Part shown: one piece after another, positions 44,449 to 54,085 of the stretch
Numbering within the stretch: position 1 is the stretch's first letter
Layout: each line of letters starts with the position of its first letter
Assembly (NCBI GenBank): GCA_017436865.1
Contig: JAFSCH010000063.1
Span: 1-64,000, forward strand
Length of the DNA stretch: 64,000 nt
Direction: 5' to 3'
Source of the DNA: Lachnospiraceae bacterium
GTDB taxonomy: Bacteria > Bacillota > Clostridia > Lachnospirales > Lachnospiraceae
Made by a program: the position numbers and the translations under genes
The notes under the pieces: generated by a model
Told to the model about the DNA's origin: nothing
Seen by the model: only the letters and a program-made list of their open reading frames with translations
Databases searched by the model: none

Positions 44449-45855
44449 TTATTCCAATTTTGCAATCGCAACATCCTTCATCTGCTTAAAGATACCAAGA
44501 AGCTCCTTGGAAGCTTCTTGCGCATCACTGTAATGCTTTTCTGCTGTCGTATAATCAGATCTCATAACTGCATCCTTCACAAGCTTTCCATATTCATGGA
44601 ATTTCTTATGCTTATCTGCTACCGTCACCCAGATTGCTTTGATTTCTGGCGTCTTTGGTGTCATAGAATAATAGAAATGGCCAAATCCACACTTTGTTGC
44701 ATCAAACTGTAACGGTACGGGATGACGCTTATCAATCATACTCTTTACGTTTGCAAGCCATGCCTGATGTGCATCAATTGCCTTATCCATATATTTTGCA
44801 AACTCTGCATATTCCATACGGAAAAAGGCATCGTCTGTCATATCACCAAGCTGTTTTCCTGCCTCATCCAATAGCTTTTCAATATCTGTTATAGGCTTAG
44901 CCGCATCCTTCATTCGAGTACATACTTTGCGTAAATGTTGAGTACTGTCATTTAACTGCGCACACTGATCCTTAATATTAACAGCCTGATTCTCCATCTC
45001 TACCATAAAACTGCTAATTTCTTCGCTCACTGCCGCAAGAGAGCTAATGGAATCGTTTACTCTGGATACATGTTTCTGATTCTCATCATTAATTACCCAT
45101 ACATTTCCTATCTTCTCTGTTACAGTACCCAATGCCTCAATAGTTGTTGTAACACTTTTGGCACTCTTTTGGGATGCATCCTTAATCTTCTCTACAAACA
45201 CTCCCATATTTGCTGTTAACTTTTGTGTTTCTTCTGCAAGCTGGCGAATTTCCTCTGCAACAACTGCAAAACCTCTCCCAGCTTCACCCGCTCTTGCTGC
45301 CTCTATGGATGCATTTAGGGCAAGCAAATTGGTCTGTGAGGAAATTGCATTAATTCCTGAAATCACTTCATTCATATGATTGATTACATCCAGTAAAGCA
45401 TCCATGTCCTTCTGCATTTCCTTGGAATCCTCAATCGTTGTTATTGAAAGATCTTTAATCAAAGACAATTCATTCTGTCCTGCTTCAATCTTTTTATGTA
45501 CCTCACTGGTATCCTCTGCTGCCTCTATAATTGTTCGTGTCAGTTCTTCATGCTGACCATTTACCTGCGTTGCAACATTCGAAGATTCTTCTGCAGATTG
45601 ATTAATACTCTGCGTTGCATCTGCCGCCTCTCCTGAAATAGCAATTAATTCATCTGTCTGTTGATTCAAAATCAAATCAAGGGAGCTAATCTGCATAACA
45701 GCGGTAATGTCCTTATCCATAACCACCTCAAACTGCTCTCTTCCTCTTAATAAACGCTTATAAATGTCACCTAATTTTGGATTTTTGGAATAATCTGCCT
45801 CTTTTAACTCTGCTACAGAATCAAGTAAATCTGCTTTCTTCATCACAAATCCCAT
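44449..45855 (-). CDS. Cytosolic chemoreceptor with C-terminal CZB domain
   Basis: Soluble methyl-accepting protein: no membrane segment is present. The signalling hairpin has [26 protein letters not shown] sequence around residues 180-205. After about residue 370 a chemoreceptor zinc-binding (CZB) domain shows the expected pattern: an early His in DAHQAW, Cys in [11 protein letters not shown], and His in [14 protein letters not shown] receptors sense zinc and oxidants such as HOCl through the Cys. The start MGFVMKKAD (45855) follows GAGAGGGAATATAC. Confidence 0.9.
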   Translation of the reverse strand: MGFVMKKADLLDSVAELKEADYSKNPKLGDIYKRLLRGREQFEVVMDKDITAVMQISSLDLILNQQTDELIAISGEAADATQSINQSAEESSNVATQVNGQHEELTRTIIEAAEDTSEVHKKIEAGQNELSLIKDLSITTIEDSKEMQKDMDALLDVINHMNEVISGINAISSQTNLLALNASIEAARAGEAGRGFAVVAEEIRQLAEETQKLTANMGVFVEKIKDASQKSAKSVTTTIEALGTVTEKIGNVWVINDENQKHVSRVNDSISSLAAVSEEISSFMVEMENQAVNIKDQCAQLNDSTQHLRKVCTRMKDAAKPITDIEKLLDEAGKQLGDMTDDAFFRMEYAEFAKYMDKAIDAHQAWLANVKSMIDKRHPVPLQFDATKCGFGHFYYSMTPKTPEIKAIWVTVADKHKKFHEYGKLVKDAVMRSDYTTAEKHYSDAQEASKELLGIFKQMKDVAIAKLE

Positions 45856-45954
45856 GTATATTCCCTCTCTTTCACAAAATAAATTATCCATAGTTATATC
45901 ATTTTATATAACATGCTCAATAAATGCACATGTTTACTCATAGATATAATATTC

Positions 45955-46103
45955 GTAATTATTCAGTACCCTCACAATTATGAGACATCTTTGATGTCTT
46001 GCAATAATCCATTTAGAATCGCTTGCCTCAATGAGATTTTTGCTTACTGTATCATTTTCTTACGGTCTCAACAGTAAATGCTTCAACCTACCTGAACAGT
46101 TAC
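45955..46103 (-). repeat. Hairpin element copy 2, full length (149 bp)
   Basis: Inverted ends GTAATTATTCAG / CTGAACAGTTAC bound a set of hairpins, including GACATC-AAA-GATGTC and the tandem G-A stem (here with G-U pairs). It lies about 100 bp before the CZB receptor start. Its central stem is degenerate compared with the other copies. Confidence 0.75.
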
Positions 46104-46194
46104 TAATATTCTATATATAATTTTCTTACTTTTTAGGGCGATTTGTCAATACAAACCGACTACTTATTGCTTTTTTCTATATTTTGCACAAATT
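46104..46194. other. AT-rich gap
   Basis: No promoter, hairpin or coding signal that I can support. Confidence 0.3.
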
Positions 46195-46314
46195 TCATGT
46201 TACTAAACGCTCCATTTTATTGACGAGTAAAAATCCATCTTTCATTGCTTTCCTTTCCCAAAAGTAATATGCTTTTTCAATAATACCTCTATTATAAGCA
46301 AATATTGCATCCAT
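46195..46314 (-). pseudogene. Possible 39-codon ORF or gene remnant
   Basis: The minus strand has an open frame with protein-like content (AYNRGIIEKAYYFWERKAMK followed by DGFLLVNKMERLVT) and a stop. There is no ribosome site before its ATG and an in-frame stop directly precedes it. It is more likely a fragment of a decayed gene between two co-directional genes than an expressed peptide. Parent family unknown. Confidence 0.25.
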
Positions 46315-46331
46315 CTAAAGGAGATTCTTTG

Positions 46332-46355
46332 AGTGATTGCCGCTAGGCAATCACT
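46332..46355. terminator. Ten-bp hairpin over the symporter stop codon
   Basis: AGTGATTGCC / GGCAATCACT with a four-base loop includes the stop codon of the GPH symporter. No clear T-run follows on the minus strand, so termination is uncertain; it may protect mRNA ends. Confidence 0.45.
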
Positions 46356-47733
46356 TTATTACTTCATGTTTTTCGCTTAACATTCTACTATTCTCTTCCA
46401 CACGCTTCCTATCTAATGGATATAGGAAAAACAGTACTACTGCCAACAATACAAATCCAATTGCTGGAACCAGACAAGTCAGATTGTAGATTCCCTTAGT
46501 AACCTGCGGTTCAAACGCAGTTGCCTGCGAATAACCAATTGCTGTAAGCAACACTCCTGTTACACCAGAAGATGCTGCCTGTCCTAGTTTTCTAGCAAAC
46601 GAATAAACAGCATATATGGTTCCGTCAGAACGCTCTCCTGTCTGCACCTCTGTATCATCAATAACATCTGTTATCATTGCCCAGCATATTAGGTTAAACA
46701 CTGCAATTCCAATATAGGAAACCGCATAAATAACTACAAACACCCAAGCATTCGTAACCTGCAATACATACGCAACGGCAAAAACTGCCGCTCCAAAGAG
46801 GGAAGATACTACTGCTAACTCTTTTCTTCCAAAACGTTGTGACAACCGCACTGTAAATGCCGCACATCCAAGTGTAACCACTAATCCGACAAGTCCGGTT
46901 GCCGCCTGTGCCGTAGTGTTTCCAAAATAATTAGGAAATACATACGTTGTCATAGTTGATACCGTAAGCTGTACCAAAAGCATACAGATAGAAGCTACCA
47001 CAATTCCTACCAGTGCTTTATTTTTCACCAATCCTGCAAGCAGATTTCCTAAATTAAACTTTTCCGTCTTTCGTTCTACCTTCACTCGCTCTGTCATCAA
47101 CACATAACAAAGCAGATAACAGACTACTGCTCCGATAGAACAAAACAAAGCTGCTATCATCGTCTTTTCGCCTGACAAAACACTGTTTCCATTTTCATCC
47201 TGATAATAAATCACAAGTGGTAATAATACACCAATTACCGTTCCCGCAAGAGCGGAACCAATGGTTCTCCAATTGGATAACTGTGCCCTATCTTTTGATT
47301 CTGCCGATACTGCTGACACCATAGAACCATAAGGTATATTGATACTGGTATAAAAAACACTTCCCCATAACAGATAAGTAAAAAACATCCAAAATATCTT
47401 AAATCCCATAGACATATTCTGAAACCAGCTTGCATACATCAAAAAAGAGGCTACTGCAACCGGTCCACACATCCTGCGAATCCATTCGATAAACTTTCCT
47501 TTTTTCCCCGGTCTGCTACGGTCTACAATTTGTCCCATCGCTACATCCGTAAATGCATCCACAAAACGTGCTGCCATCATCATAAAGCCAATGATTCCAA
47601 CCGATACCCCCATTACATCAGAATAAAACTTCATCAATATCATACTAGACAGAATAAAAGTAAAATCATTTCCAAAATCACCAAACATATACCCTAGCTT
47701 ATCTTTTATACCAAATGGCTTATTCTCTCCCAT
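46351..47733 (-). CDS. GPH-family sugar:cation symporter (beta-glycoside locus)
   Basis: Twelve-helix MFS symporter of the glycoside-pentoside-hexuronide group: FGIKDKLGYMFGDFGNDF at the N-terminus, ARFVDAFTDVAMGQIVDRS at the cation site, and GKFIEWIRRMCGP in the following loop. 460 aa. It is downstream of a GH2 glycosidase and a PucR regulator in the same direction, so it probably imports the glycoside that GH2 cleaves. A repeat copy and a terminator separate it from GH2, so it may have its own promoter. Confidence 0.9.
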   Translation of the reverse strand: MGENKPFGIKDKLGYMFGDFGNDFTFILSSMILMKFYSDVMGVSVGIIGFMMMAARFVDAFTDVAMGQIVDRSRPGKKGKFIEWIRRMCGPVAVASFLMYASWFQNMSMGFKIFWMFFTYLLWGSVFYTSINIPYGSMVSAVSAESKDRAQLSNWRTIGSALAGTVIGVLLPLVIYYQDENGNSVLSGEKTMIAALFCSIGAVVCYLLCYVLMTERVKVERKTEKFNLGNLLAGLVKNKALVGIVVASICMLLVQLTVSTMTTYVFPNYFGNTTAQAATGLVGLVVTLGCAAFTVRLSQRFGRKELAVVSSLFGAAVFAVAYVLQVTNAWVFVVIYAVSYIGIAVFNLICWAMITDVIDDTEVQTGERSDGTIYAVYSFARKLGQAASSGVTGVLLTAIGYSQATAFEPQVTKGIYNLTCLVPAIGFVLLAVVLFFLYPLDRKRVEENSRMLSEKHEVIK

Positions 47734-47780
47734 TTTTCACACTACCTCCCACTGCTCCAGCATGCACACAAAAAGTATTT

Positions 47781-47806
47781 GCCACTACGCTACAGCATTT
47801 TCCTTT
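47781..47806. repeat. CACTACGCTACAGCA box copy
   Basis: GCCACTACGCTACAGCATTT at 47781-47800 matches 14860-14879 with one change. It again lies just past a minus-strand terminator. Confidence 0.5.
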
Positions 47807-47811
47807 CACAT

Positions 47812-47857
47812 AAAAAAGTCGTTCTATCCGTTAGTATGTCTCGAACAGAACAACTTT
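47812..47857 (-). terminator. Terminator between GH2 and the symporter
   Basis: AAGTTGTTCT / AGAACGACTT stem with one G-U pair, followed by TTTTTT on the minus strand. Confidence 0.7.
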
Positions 47858-47898
47858 ATGAGAGATTCTTATTTCATTTCATATTTATTTCAAATTTT

Positions 47899-48000
47899 GT
47901 AATTATCCATTTAGAATCGCTTTCAGCGATGGGATTTTTGCTTATTGTATCATTTTCTTACGGTCTCAGCAGTAAATGCTTCGACCTACTGAATAGTTAC
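47899..48000 (-). repeat. Hairpin element copy 3, internally deleted (102 bp)
   Basis: Keeps the tandem G-A stem and the ATCGCT-GAA-AGCGAT stem but lacks the GACATC hairpin and most of the left-end hairpin. Its right end overlaps the stop codon of the GH2 gene. Confidence 0.75.
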
Positions 48001-50246
48001 TAAATTTTTCTTATTTCATTCAGTCGTGCATTCAGTTCCAATAGCTGTTCCTTGGTTACTGCTGGTCCAACAGCTCCAAAAGTGTTAAGCAATCTAATCA
48101 AGGTAAAGCTTCCCATTATCTGCATCATCTGACCAATATTTTCTGCTGTCATTGCAAAGGCACCCTCTTGTTTATCTTTTCCCATATTCTTCATGAGATC
48201 AAGAAATAGCGATTCCCCTTCCTTGGTCTTTAAAATATCACTCATTTTATCATTTAAGGACAGATAACCTTCCTTTTGTGTAATATCAAACCAGTTTAGA
48301 ATAGCTCCTTTTTCCTTAAGGCGGTACTCCTCATTGAAAACAGCAACCTTTCGAATCATACTTTCATCGGTACAATCATCTGCAACAGCCTTCAATATAC
48401 TTTCTCCTTTGTTTGGTACATGAAAATAGAAGAAATGACAATTACTTCTCTGCTTTCCTAAACTTTGTCCGTTTACAAATAATTCTACCTCTGGCAAATT
48501 GGAATACACAGTAACTCGTGTTTCATCTTCTACACGGTCTATATAACGCTTTCCGCAAATGTGTACAAAAGGCTCATCTGATAACCATGCTTTATACGCA
48601 TAAAAAGAGTCTTTCTTATACTTACGATCAAAAGTTACCAGTCCTTTATGATTTTGTCCATTTTCTCCACCTTCATTTCGTGCATCTGCTCCAAAATCAA
48701 ACATGTTCCACACATGTGTTGCCCATAAATACGGTCTGGTAAAGAGCTGTTTAATTAACTCCTCATGATAATATGCCTGATACTCCTCCGTATAATCACC
48801 CTGTTGTGGTTCTGATGTATGCCAGTTCAATGCTTCGCATCCATATTCACTGACTCCAATCGGAATCTGTGGAAATTCCTTGTGAAAACGATCAAACCAT
48901 GGTCCATTCATTGAAGTATCGCCACCGTACCAGCCAAAATAATGGTTATACGAAACCACATCCGGAATCTGAATATATGGGTCATGAATATCACACATCG
49001 TCACAGCTGCAATGGTTGTAAGTCTTGTTTTGTCAAGCTCATGTGCCAAATCATTTAAGACGCGATGATTCTCCAATAAATCCTCATTGAACTTACCACC
49101 TGTCATCGTAATCTCATTAGATAATCCCCATACGACAATGCTTGGATGATTGTAATTCTGAATAATAAGCTCTTTCATCTGAGAAATGGTATTCTCTCTT
49201 CCATTTGGCATGTGACTGGAAATATACGGAATTTCTGCCCAAACCACCATACCATACTCGTCACACAAATCATAAAAATATTGGTCATGTTGATAATGTG
49301 CCAAACGAATGGTATTTGCTCCCATTTCAGAAATAAGACCCATATCCTCTTTATGATGTTCTGGAAGTAATGCATTTCCAACCCCCCATCTGTCCTGATG
49401 TCTAGATACACCACGAAGCGGATAGCATTCACCGTTTAATATAAAACCTTTTTCCGGATCTATAGAAAACGTACGACATCCAAAACGTGTCTTTACTTTA
49501 TCTACACAGACATCTCCCATAATAAGTGTTACTTCTGCTGTGTACAGATACGGATCTTTTCTTCCGTGCCAAAGATGTGGCTTCTCAAGTTTTAAGGACA
49601 TGTTTGTCTTATCAGCAGACTGACATCCCTCTACCACAATCTCATGCTCCTGATTATAAATAGTAAAACAAAGTGTCTGTCCTTCTTTTCGATTTGTAAG
49701 ATATACCTCTATCTCAATTTCTGTCAGCTCTTTCGTAAGATTTGGCGTTACCTTTATGCCTGCTCCTCCGTAATAATCCAATGTGAAATGTGATTCCGGT
49801 ACAGCAATAATTTTGACATCACGATACAGACCACCATAAAAGGTAAAATCTGCATTCTGAGGGTATATATTATCATTTGCACTGTTATCCACCGCAATCA
49901 CCAATAGATTTTCTTCTTTTAATGCATCTGTAATATTAACACGCCAAATAGAATAACCTCCATCGTGATGAGCAAGCTTTTTTCCATTTAAGAATACATC
50001 TGCAGAAGAATTTGCACCATTAATTTCCAAATAATATATTGCATTTTGTGGTAATTCACTTTTTTGAAATTCCTTTGCATAATAACATTTACCGCGGTAA
50101 TAATCATTACCTCCATCCTGACCATCTATCGCATTCCATGTATGTGGAAGGTTTACCCAATACCAACTCTGCGCCATGGTCTGTGGAACAGCCATTGTAT
50201 CTTTCGTAAAAGCCCATTTTGTGTTTAAGCTATAAATATCACGCAT
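48000..50246 (-). CDS. Glycoside hydrolase family 2 (beta-galactosidase-like)
   Basis: Retaining exo-glycosidase. N-terminal sugar-binding jelly roll (about 1-170: NLPHTWNAIDG, YYRGKCYY, FLNGKKLAHHDGGY), an Ig-like domain, then the TIM barrel. The acid/base Glu is in VVWGLSNEI and the nucleophile Glu in PIGVSEYG. Specificity (beta-galactoside, glucuronide or mannoside) cannot be set by eye. The start MRDIYSLN (50246) follows AAGGTGAG; the longer reading's MKILNNY residues translate the hairpin element. It has no signal peptide, so it acts in the cytoplasm on imported sugar. Confidence 0.93.
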   Translation of the reverse strand: MRDIYSLNTKWAFTKDTMAVPQTMAQSWYWVNLPHTWNAIDGQDGGNDYYRGKCYYAKEFQKSELPQNAIYYLEINGANSSADVFLNGKKLAHHDGGYSIWRVNITDALKEENLLVIAVDNSANDNIYPQNADFTFYGGLYRDVKIIAVPESHFTLDYYGGAGIKVTPNLTKELTEIEIEVYLTNRKEGQTLCFTIYNQEHEIVVEGCQSADKTNMSLKLEKPHLWHGRKDPYLYTAEVTLIMGDVCVDKVKTRFGCRTFSIDPEKGFILNGECYPLRGVSRHQDRWGVGNALLPEHHKEDMGLISEMGANTIRLAHYQHDQYFYDLCDEYGMVVWAEIPYISSHMPNGRENTISQMKELIIQNYNHPSIVVWGLSNEITMTGGKFNEDLLENHRVLNDLAHELDKTRLTTIAAVTMCDIHDPYIQIPDVVSYNHYFGWYGGDTSMNGPWFDRFHKEFPQIPIGVSEYGCEALNWHTSEPQQGDYTEEYQAYYHEELIKQLFTRPYLWATHVWNMFDFGADARNEGGENGQNHKGLVTFDRKYKKDSFYAYKAWLSDEPFVHICGKRYIDRVEDETRVTVYSNLPEVELFVNGQSLGKQRSNCHFFYFHVPNKGESILKAVADDCTDESMIRKVAVFNEEYRLKEKGAILNWFDITQKEGYLSLNDKMSDILKTKEGESLFLDLMKNMGKDKQEGAFAMTAENIGQMMQIMGSFTLIRLLNTFGAVGPAVTKEQLLELNARLNEIRKI

Positions 50247-50276
50247 TTTACTCACCTTGCCTTTCCTAAATGTAAC

Positions 50277-50424
50277 ATAATTATTCAGTATCTTCATAAT
50301 TACAAGACATCTTTGATGTCTTGCAATAATCCATTTAAAATCGCTTTCAGCGATGGATTTTTGCTTATTGTATCATTTTCTTATGGTCTCAGCAGTAAAT
50401 GCTTCGACCTATCTGAACAATTAC
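50277..50424 (-). repeat. Hairpin element copy 4, full length (148 bp)
   Basis: All parts are present: inverted ends, GACATC-AAA-GATGTC, ATCGCT-GAA-AGCGAT and the tandem G-A stem. It fills the gap between PucR and GH2, about 30 bp before the GH2 start codon. Confidence 0.8.
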
Positions 50425-50445
50425 AATGTAACTATATATAGTTTG

Positions 50446-51597
50446 TTACATGGAGCGAATAAAATACGCCATTTGATAAATTAGTCTTTCTTCCGTAGTA
50501 TCCAATTCACATTGCAACATTTTTTTGATATTTGAAATCCGATAAATAACGGTATTGCGGTGTGTGAACATAGCCTCTGCAACCGCTTGTATACTTCCGT
50601 TATATTTCAAATACCACTCCAGTGTTTCTACATAATTGCTATTATGCTTTTCATCATAATCAAGTAACGGCTTTAATACCATATCTCCCATTTCACTTAA
50701 CAATGCGGTATCTGTTACAGAATATAAAAGCCTATGTATTCCCATGTCATCAAAATGTAAAATAGATATTTTTTTCTTCTTGGCCATAATCGCTGCTGCT
50801 TTCGCCCTTTGATAAGCAACATGAAGATTGTCTATGTCATATACCATACTTCCTATCCCTACAAAAATCGGAATCTCTGGCATTTTATGTTTTGTTCTTT
50901 GGATCACACCCTCTACAATCTCCTCATAATCCTTCTTCGAAACATCATTCATAATCAGTACAAAGTGAGAATCGTAATAGAAAAAACTACCATTATGAGT
51001 AATATTTTTCAAATATATCTGCAATCGGTAACTAAGTCGTCTTCTCTCAACCGTATCCATCTCATCTAATCCTTCTGCTGTAAAGATAACAACCTGAAAT
51101 TCACCATCTACATCAAAGTATGGAAGCAAATCTTTACGATATCCCTCCTGGTTGGCAGGCTCTTCTATGGCATGAATAAAAGCTCTTGTAATTTCCTCAT
51201 CTGCCGTACCCTGTAAAAAGATTCGAATACTAAAATCCTTAATCATATCGACAAGCAAAACCTCCCAAGGAACCGTCATGAGGGGTAAGTCATTCTCCGT
51301 GCAATAATCCATAACCGCTTTTGGTATTTCTTTTATGTACTCTCCCGTATTTATAATCAACCCTGCCGCATGGTACTTAACTAACATTCTTACCAAATGC
51401 AATAACTTCTCTTCCGTATCAAATCCTAATCCTGTAGTAACCGCCAGTTCCTTTCCTGCAAAATTTTGAATAATTGCTGTATCCTCCAACATGAGAATCC
51501 AGTTTATGGAGTTTGACCATCCTTTATGCCCTGCAATCAATTCCATCTGATAACGCTCTTTGGATAACAAATTCATATCTTCTATGGTAAATCCCAT
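50446..51597 (-). CDS. PucR-family transcriptional regulator
   Basis: Predicted DNA-binding regulator. The N-terminal PucR domain (about residues 1-120: IEDMNLLSKERYQMELIAGH) is followed by a GGDEF-like linker and a C-terminal helix-turn-helix (GSIQAVAEAMFTHRNTVIYR). The start MGFTIED (51597) follows AAAGGAGGGAATGTT. It is immediately upstream of GH2 and the symporter, so local control of that sugar locus is likely, though PucR proteins usually govern purine or amino-acid genes. Confidence 0.9.
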   Translation of the reverse strand: MGFTIEDMNLLSKERYQMELIAGHKGWSNSINWILMLEDTAIIQNFAGKELAVTTGLGFDTEEKLLHLVRMLVKYHAAGLIINTGEYIKEIPKAVMDYCTENDLPLMTVPWEVLLVDMIKDFSIRIFLQGTADEEITRAFIHAIEEPANQEGYRKDLLPYFDVDGEFQVVIFTAEGLDEMDTVERRRLSYRLQIYLKNITHNGSFFYYDSHFVLIMNDVSKKDYEEIVEGVIQRTKHKMPEIPIFVGIGSMVYDIDNLHVAYQRAKAAAIMAKKKKISILHFDDMGIHRLLYSVTDTALLSEMGDMVLKPLLDYDEKHNSNYVETLEWYLKYNGSIQAVAEAMFTHRNTVIYRISNIKKMLQCELDTTEERLIYQMAYFIRSM

Positions 51598-51749
51598 AAC
51601 ATTCCCTCCTTTGTCCATCCTGTACGGACACTTGTTTTGATAACACTATTTTTTCTCAATTATTTTAGTTATTTCATTATAATTGTATCATTTCTTGTGC
51701 TGCGAGTACATATTCGCAATTCTATTTTTAGTATTACAATCCATTGGAT

Positions 51750-51778
51750 TTGAACTAATATTTGGTATGATATATATA
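51750..51778 (+). promoter_or_regulatory. Promoter of the 50-aa plus-strand gene
   Basis: TTGAAC (51750-51755), 17 bp, TATATA (51773-51778). The predicted start lies about 35 bp before the start codon. Confidence 0.55.
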
Positions 51779-51820
51779 AGAAAACAAAGTAACACAAAAT
51801 CTATAAAGGAGGCGTTTTTT

Positions 51821-51973
51821 ATGACAACATTATTTTCCTACAGTACATATTCTACAGAACAAACAATACCAAAGTGGATGCGTGAAGAACGCTATGACTA
51901 TTGTGAGCAAATGACTCACAAAACTCAGACTTTTAAGTCTTTCTTTTCTAAAATGCTTAACCTTTTCTTATAA
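51821..51973 (+). CDS. 50-aa small protein of unknown function
   Basis: A complete small gene: promoter, the very strong ribosome site AAAGGAGG eight bp before the ATG, and terminators after the stop. The product (MTTLFSYSTYSTEQTIPKWM..., 50 aa) is hydrophilic at first, with a Tyr/Trp-rich start, a basic-acidic middle (REERYDYCEQMTHKT) and an amphipathic end (FKSFFSKMLNLFL). No family recognised. A longer upstream reading lacks any ribosome site. The amphipathic end could bind membrane. Confidence 0.65.
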   Translation: MTTLFSYSTYSTEQTIPKWMREERYDYCEQMTHKTQTFKSFFSKMLNLFL

Positions 51974-51977
51974 ATAA

Positions 51978-52083
51978 AGCTTCGCAACTGTTTATAGCTT
52001 CTTTTTTTTAAAAAATAGAACTCATGTAGTTCTATTTTTTATCGGAATTCCTCAACAAAAGGGCTCTCCGAAAACGGAGAGCC
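51978..52083. terminator. Array of three terminator hairpins
   Basis: AAGCT / AGCTT plus eight T (51978-52009), AAAATAGAACT / AGTTCTATTTT (52012-52038), and GGGCTCTCCG / CGGAGAGCCC (52064-52083 region). The last is a ten-bp perfect stem facing both ways between the small plus gene and the minus chemoreceptor. Confidence 0.8.
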
Positions 52084-52095
52084 CATATCTTTTTA

Positions 52096-53817
52096 TTAAA
52101 TCTTAAACTGTGACAACATCTGTACCATAGTTGCTACCTGTGCTGTCTGTTCTTCACTTACAGCTGCTGTTTCCTCTGATGTTGCTGAGTTATTATCTAC
52201 AATCTCTGCTACCGCAGATACATTTTCATTAATGATATACATATTATTTGCTTCTTCTCGAAGTTCATCCGCCATCTGAGCCATCTTTTCTGTAGACGCC
52301 TTGGCTCCACTCATAACCTCTTCCATATTTTTAACCGTTTCATCAGCAATTGCAATACCTTTTTCAACCGTTTCAACAGTCCTTTCAATCAGAACCGTTG
52401 TCTCACCTGCTGCCTGCGCAGATTCCTCTGCCAGCTTCTTAACCTGCTCTGCAACTACTGCAAAACCTCTTCCCGCTTCTCCTGCTCTTGCTGCCTCAAT
52501 AGAAGCATTAAGTGAAAGAAGGTTGGTCTGACTGGAAATGTCTTCGATAGTAGCAATAATAGTACTAATTTCTTCTGAACACTTGCTAATCTCTGTTATA
52601 GCCACTTTAAGTTCCTGCATCTTCTCATTGCCTGCCATAAGAAGCTCACCTGCCTGCGAAGAAAGCATTACTGTATCCTGTGCATCCTGTGCCTTTTCTT
52701 CCATGCTGGTTGCCATCTGCCTTACCATTTCAGCAACCTCCGAAACTTTAGTAGACTGTACCGTACACCCATCCGCTAAATCCATTGCTGCCTTAGATAA
52801 CTGCTCCGAACCTCCATCTACTTCCGTTGCCGTATCCTTAATCGTTTGTAATACCTGCTTCATATCTGCTATTATCTTAACAAGAGATTCCTTAATTTGG
52901 ACAAAATCGCCCACATATTCCTGTGTAACCTCTACATGATAGTTACCACTTCCCATTTGGCCAAGTACATCTGAGATTTCATAAATCATATTCGAGAAAT
53001 TTTGCTTCATAAAAGCAATTGCCTCTACCATTTTTCCTACTTCACTCTCATCTGCCTGCATATCCATTTCTTTAGCAAAACTACCTTTTGCCAGTTCTGT
53101 CATCTGATCAGATACTTTAACAATAGGAACCAAAAGTTCTTTTTTCGAAAAATTAATAGCATCTGCTATCTTTTTTACAATATATATAAAAAATACTACA
53201 AACAATATCTCACTCACATACATAACAAAAAGCAGCATACTTTGCTTTTTACTAATTCGATTCTGAATATTAGCAATACACTCATCTGTAAATTTATTAA
53301 TTTGCTGAACAGTTGTTTCGTACTCATCACCAAACACCAATGCCATTGCTCCTATCAAGTCACCTTGTCCAGCCTTTTCCATTGCTTCTACTTCTAACGG
53401 TACAAGATTATTTGATATGGATGCAATTTGAGAAAAACCTTCTAATTCCTCATCTGTAATATCATTTTCACGTAAACCTGCTAACGCAACATCACGATTT
53501 TTGTCTACTTCTAATTCTTTATAATAATTATCATAATAGATTTGATTTCCTGTTACTGCATAGGACTGTACTTCCGAAGTTAAGGTTTTTGAACCCAGTC
53601 GATACTGATTCAAATACAAAACACTTTCCAACTGGTCAGCATTCGTGATAGAAACAACAATATTTATTGCAGTAAACAAAATCAATAAAATAACCCCAAC
53701 GCCTACTACTCGATAAGTATCTTTAACAATCTTATTTAACTGTGCAGCCTGACCATTCTTGTAAACAGGCTCTTCATTCATGTTTATAGCACTTTTGGCT
53801 TTCTCCTGCTTTTTCAT
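52096..53817 (-). CDS. Methyl-accepting chemotaxis protein, four-helix-bundle sensor
   Basis: Canonical transmembrane receptor: TM1 at about residues 38-58 ([18 protein letters not shown]), a periplasmic-side helical sensor (about 60-195), TM2 at about 200-218 ([19 protein letters not shown]), a HAMP domain, then the signalling hairpin with [19 protein letters not shown] core. The final residues include [17 protein letters not shown]. 573 aa from the ATG at 53817, six bases after AGGAGG. Ligand unknown. Confidence 0.93.
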   Translation of the reverse strand: MKKQEKAKSAINMNEEPVYKNGQAAQLNKIVKDTYRVVGVGVILLILFTAINIVVSITNADQLESVLYLNQYRLGSKTLTSEVQSYAVTGNQIYYDNYYKELEVDKNRDVALAGLRENDITDEELEGFSQIASISNNLVPLEVEAMEKAGQGDLIGAMALVFGDEYETTVQQINKFTDECIANIQNRISKKQSMLLFVMYVSEILFVVFFIYIVKKIADAINFSKKELLVPIVKVSDQMTELAKGSFAKEMDMQADESEVGKMVEAIAFMKQNFSNMIYEISDVLGQMGSGNYHVEVTQEYVGDFVQIKESLVKIIADMKQVLQTIKDTATEVDGGSEQLSKAAMDLADGCTVQSTKVSEVAEMVRQMATSMEEKAQDAQDTVMLSSQAGELLMAGNEKMQELKVAITEISKCSEEISTIIATIEDISSQTNLLSLNASIEAARAGEAGRGFAVVAEQVKKLAEESAQAAGETTVLIERTVETVEKGIAIADETVKNMEEVMSGAKASTEKMAQMADELREEANNMYIINENVSAVAEIVDNNSATSEETAAVSEEQTAQVATMVQMLSQFKI

Positions 53818-53823
53818 GTCCAC

Positions 53824-53988
53824 CCTCCTACATTTCTCTTTTATAACATAATGCTCACCTGAACAACATTCAGCTGAGCACTACGCAATAAAAACAAGTA
53901 CAAAATATATCTCATAATATAAATTATACACAATTAGCGATATAAGGTCAATATTGCAAGTCTTTTTCTTTTTATTTCAGTCAAAACA
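53824..53988. other. Upstream region of the fourth chemoreceptor
   Basis: AT-rich leader; no confident promoter pair, operator or ORF recognised. Confidence 0.3.
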
Positions 53989-54033
53989 AAAAAAGTAAGC
54001 CAATCCAATTATTTGCACTAGCTTACTTTTTTA
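53989..54033 (-). terminator. Terminator after the lipid kinase
   Basis: AAAAGTAAGC / GCTTACTTTT ten-bp stem followed by more T on the minus strand. Confidence 0.8.
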
Positions 54034-54085
54034 ATGCTTGTTAAGCACCTACTATTTTCAAACCATTTTCTAACAAAATTTTCAC

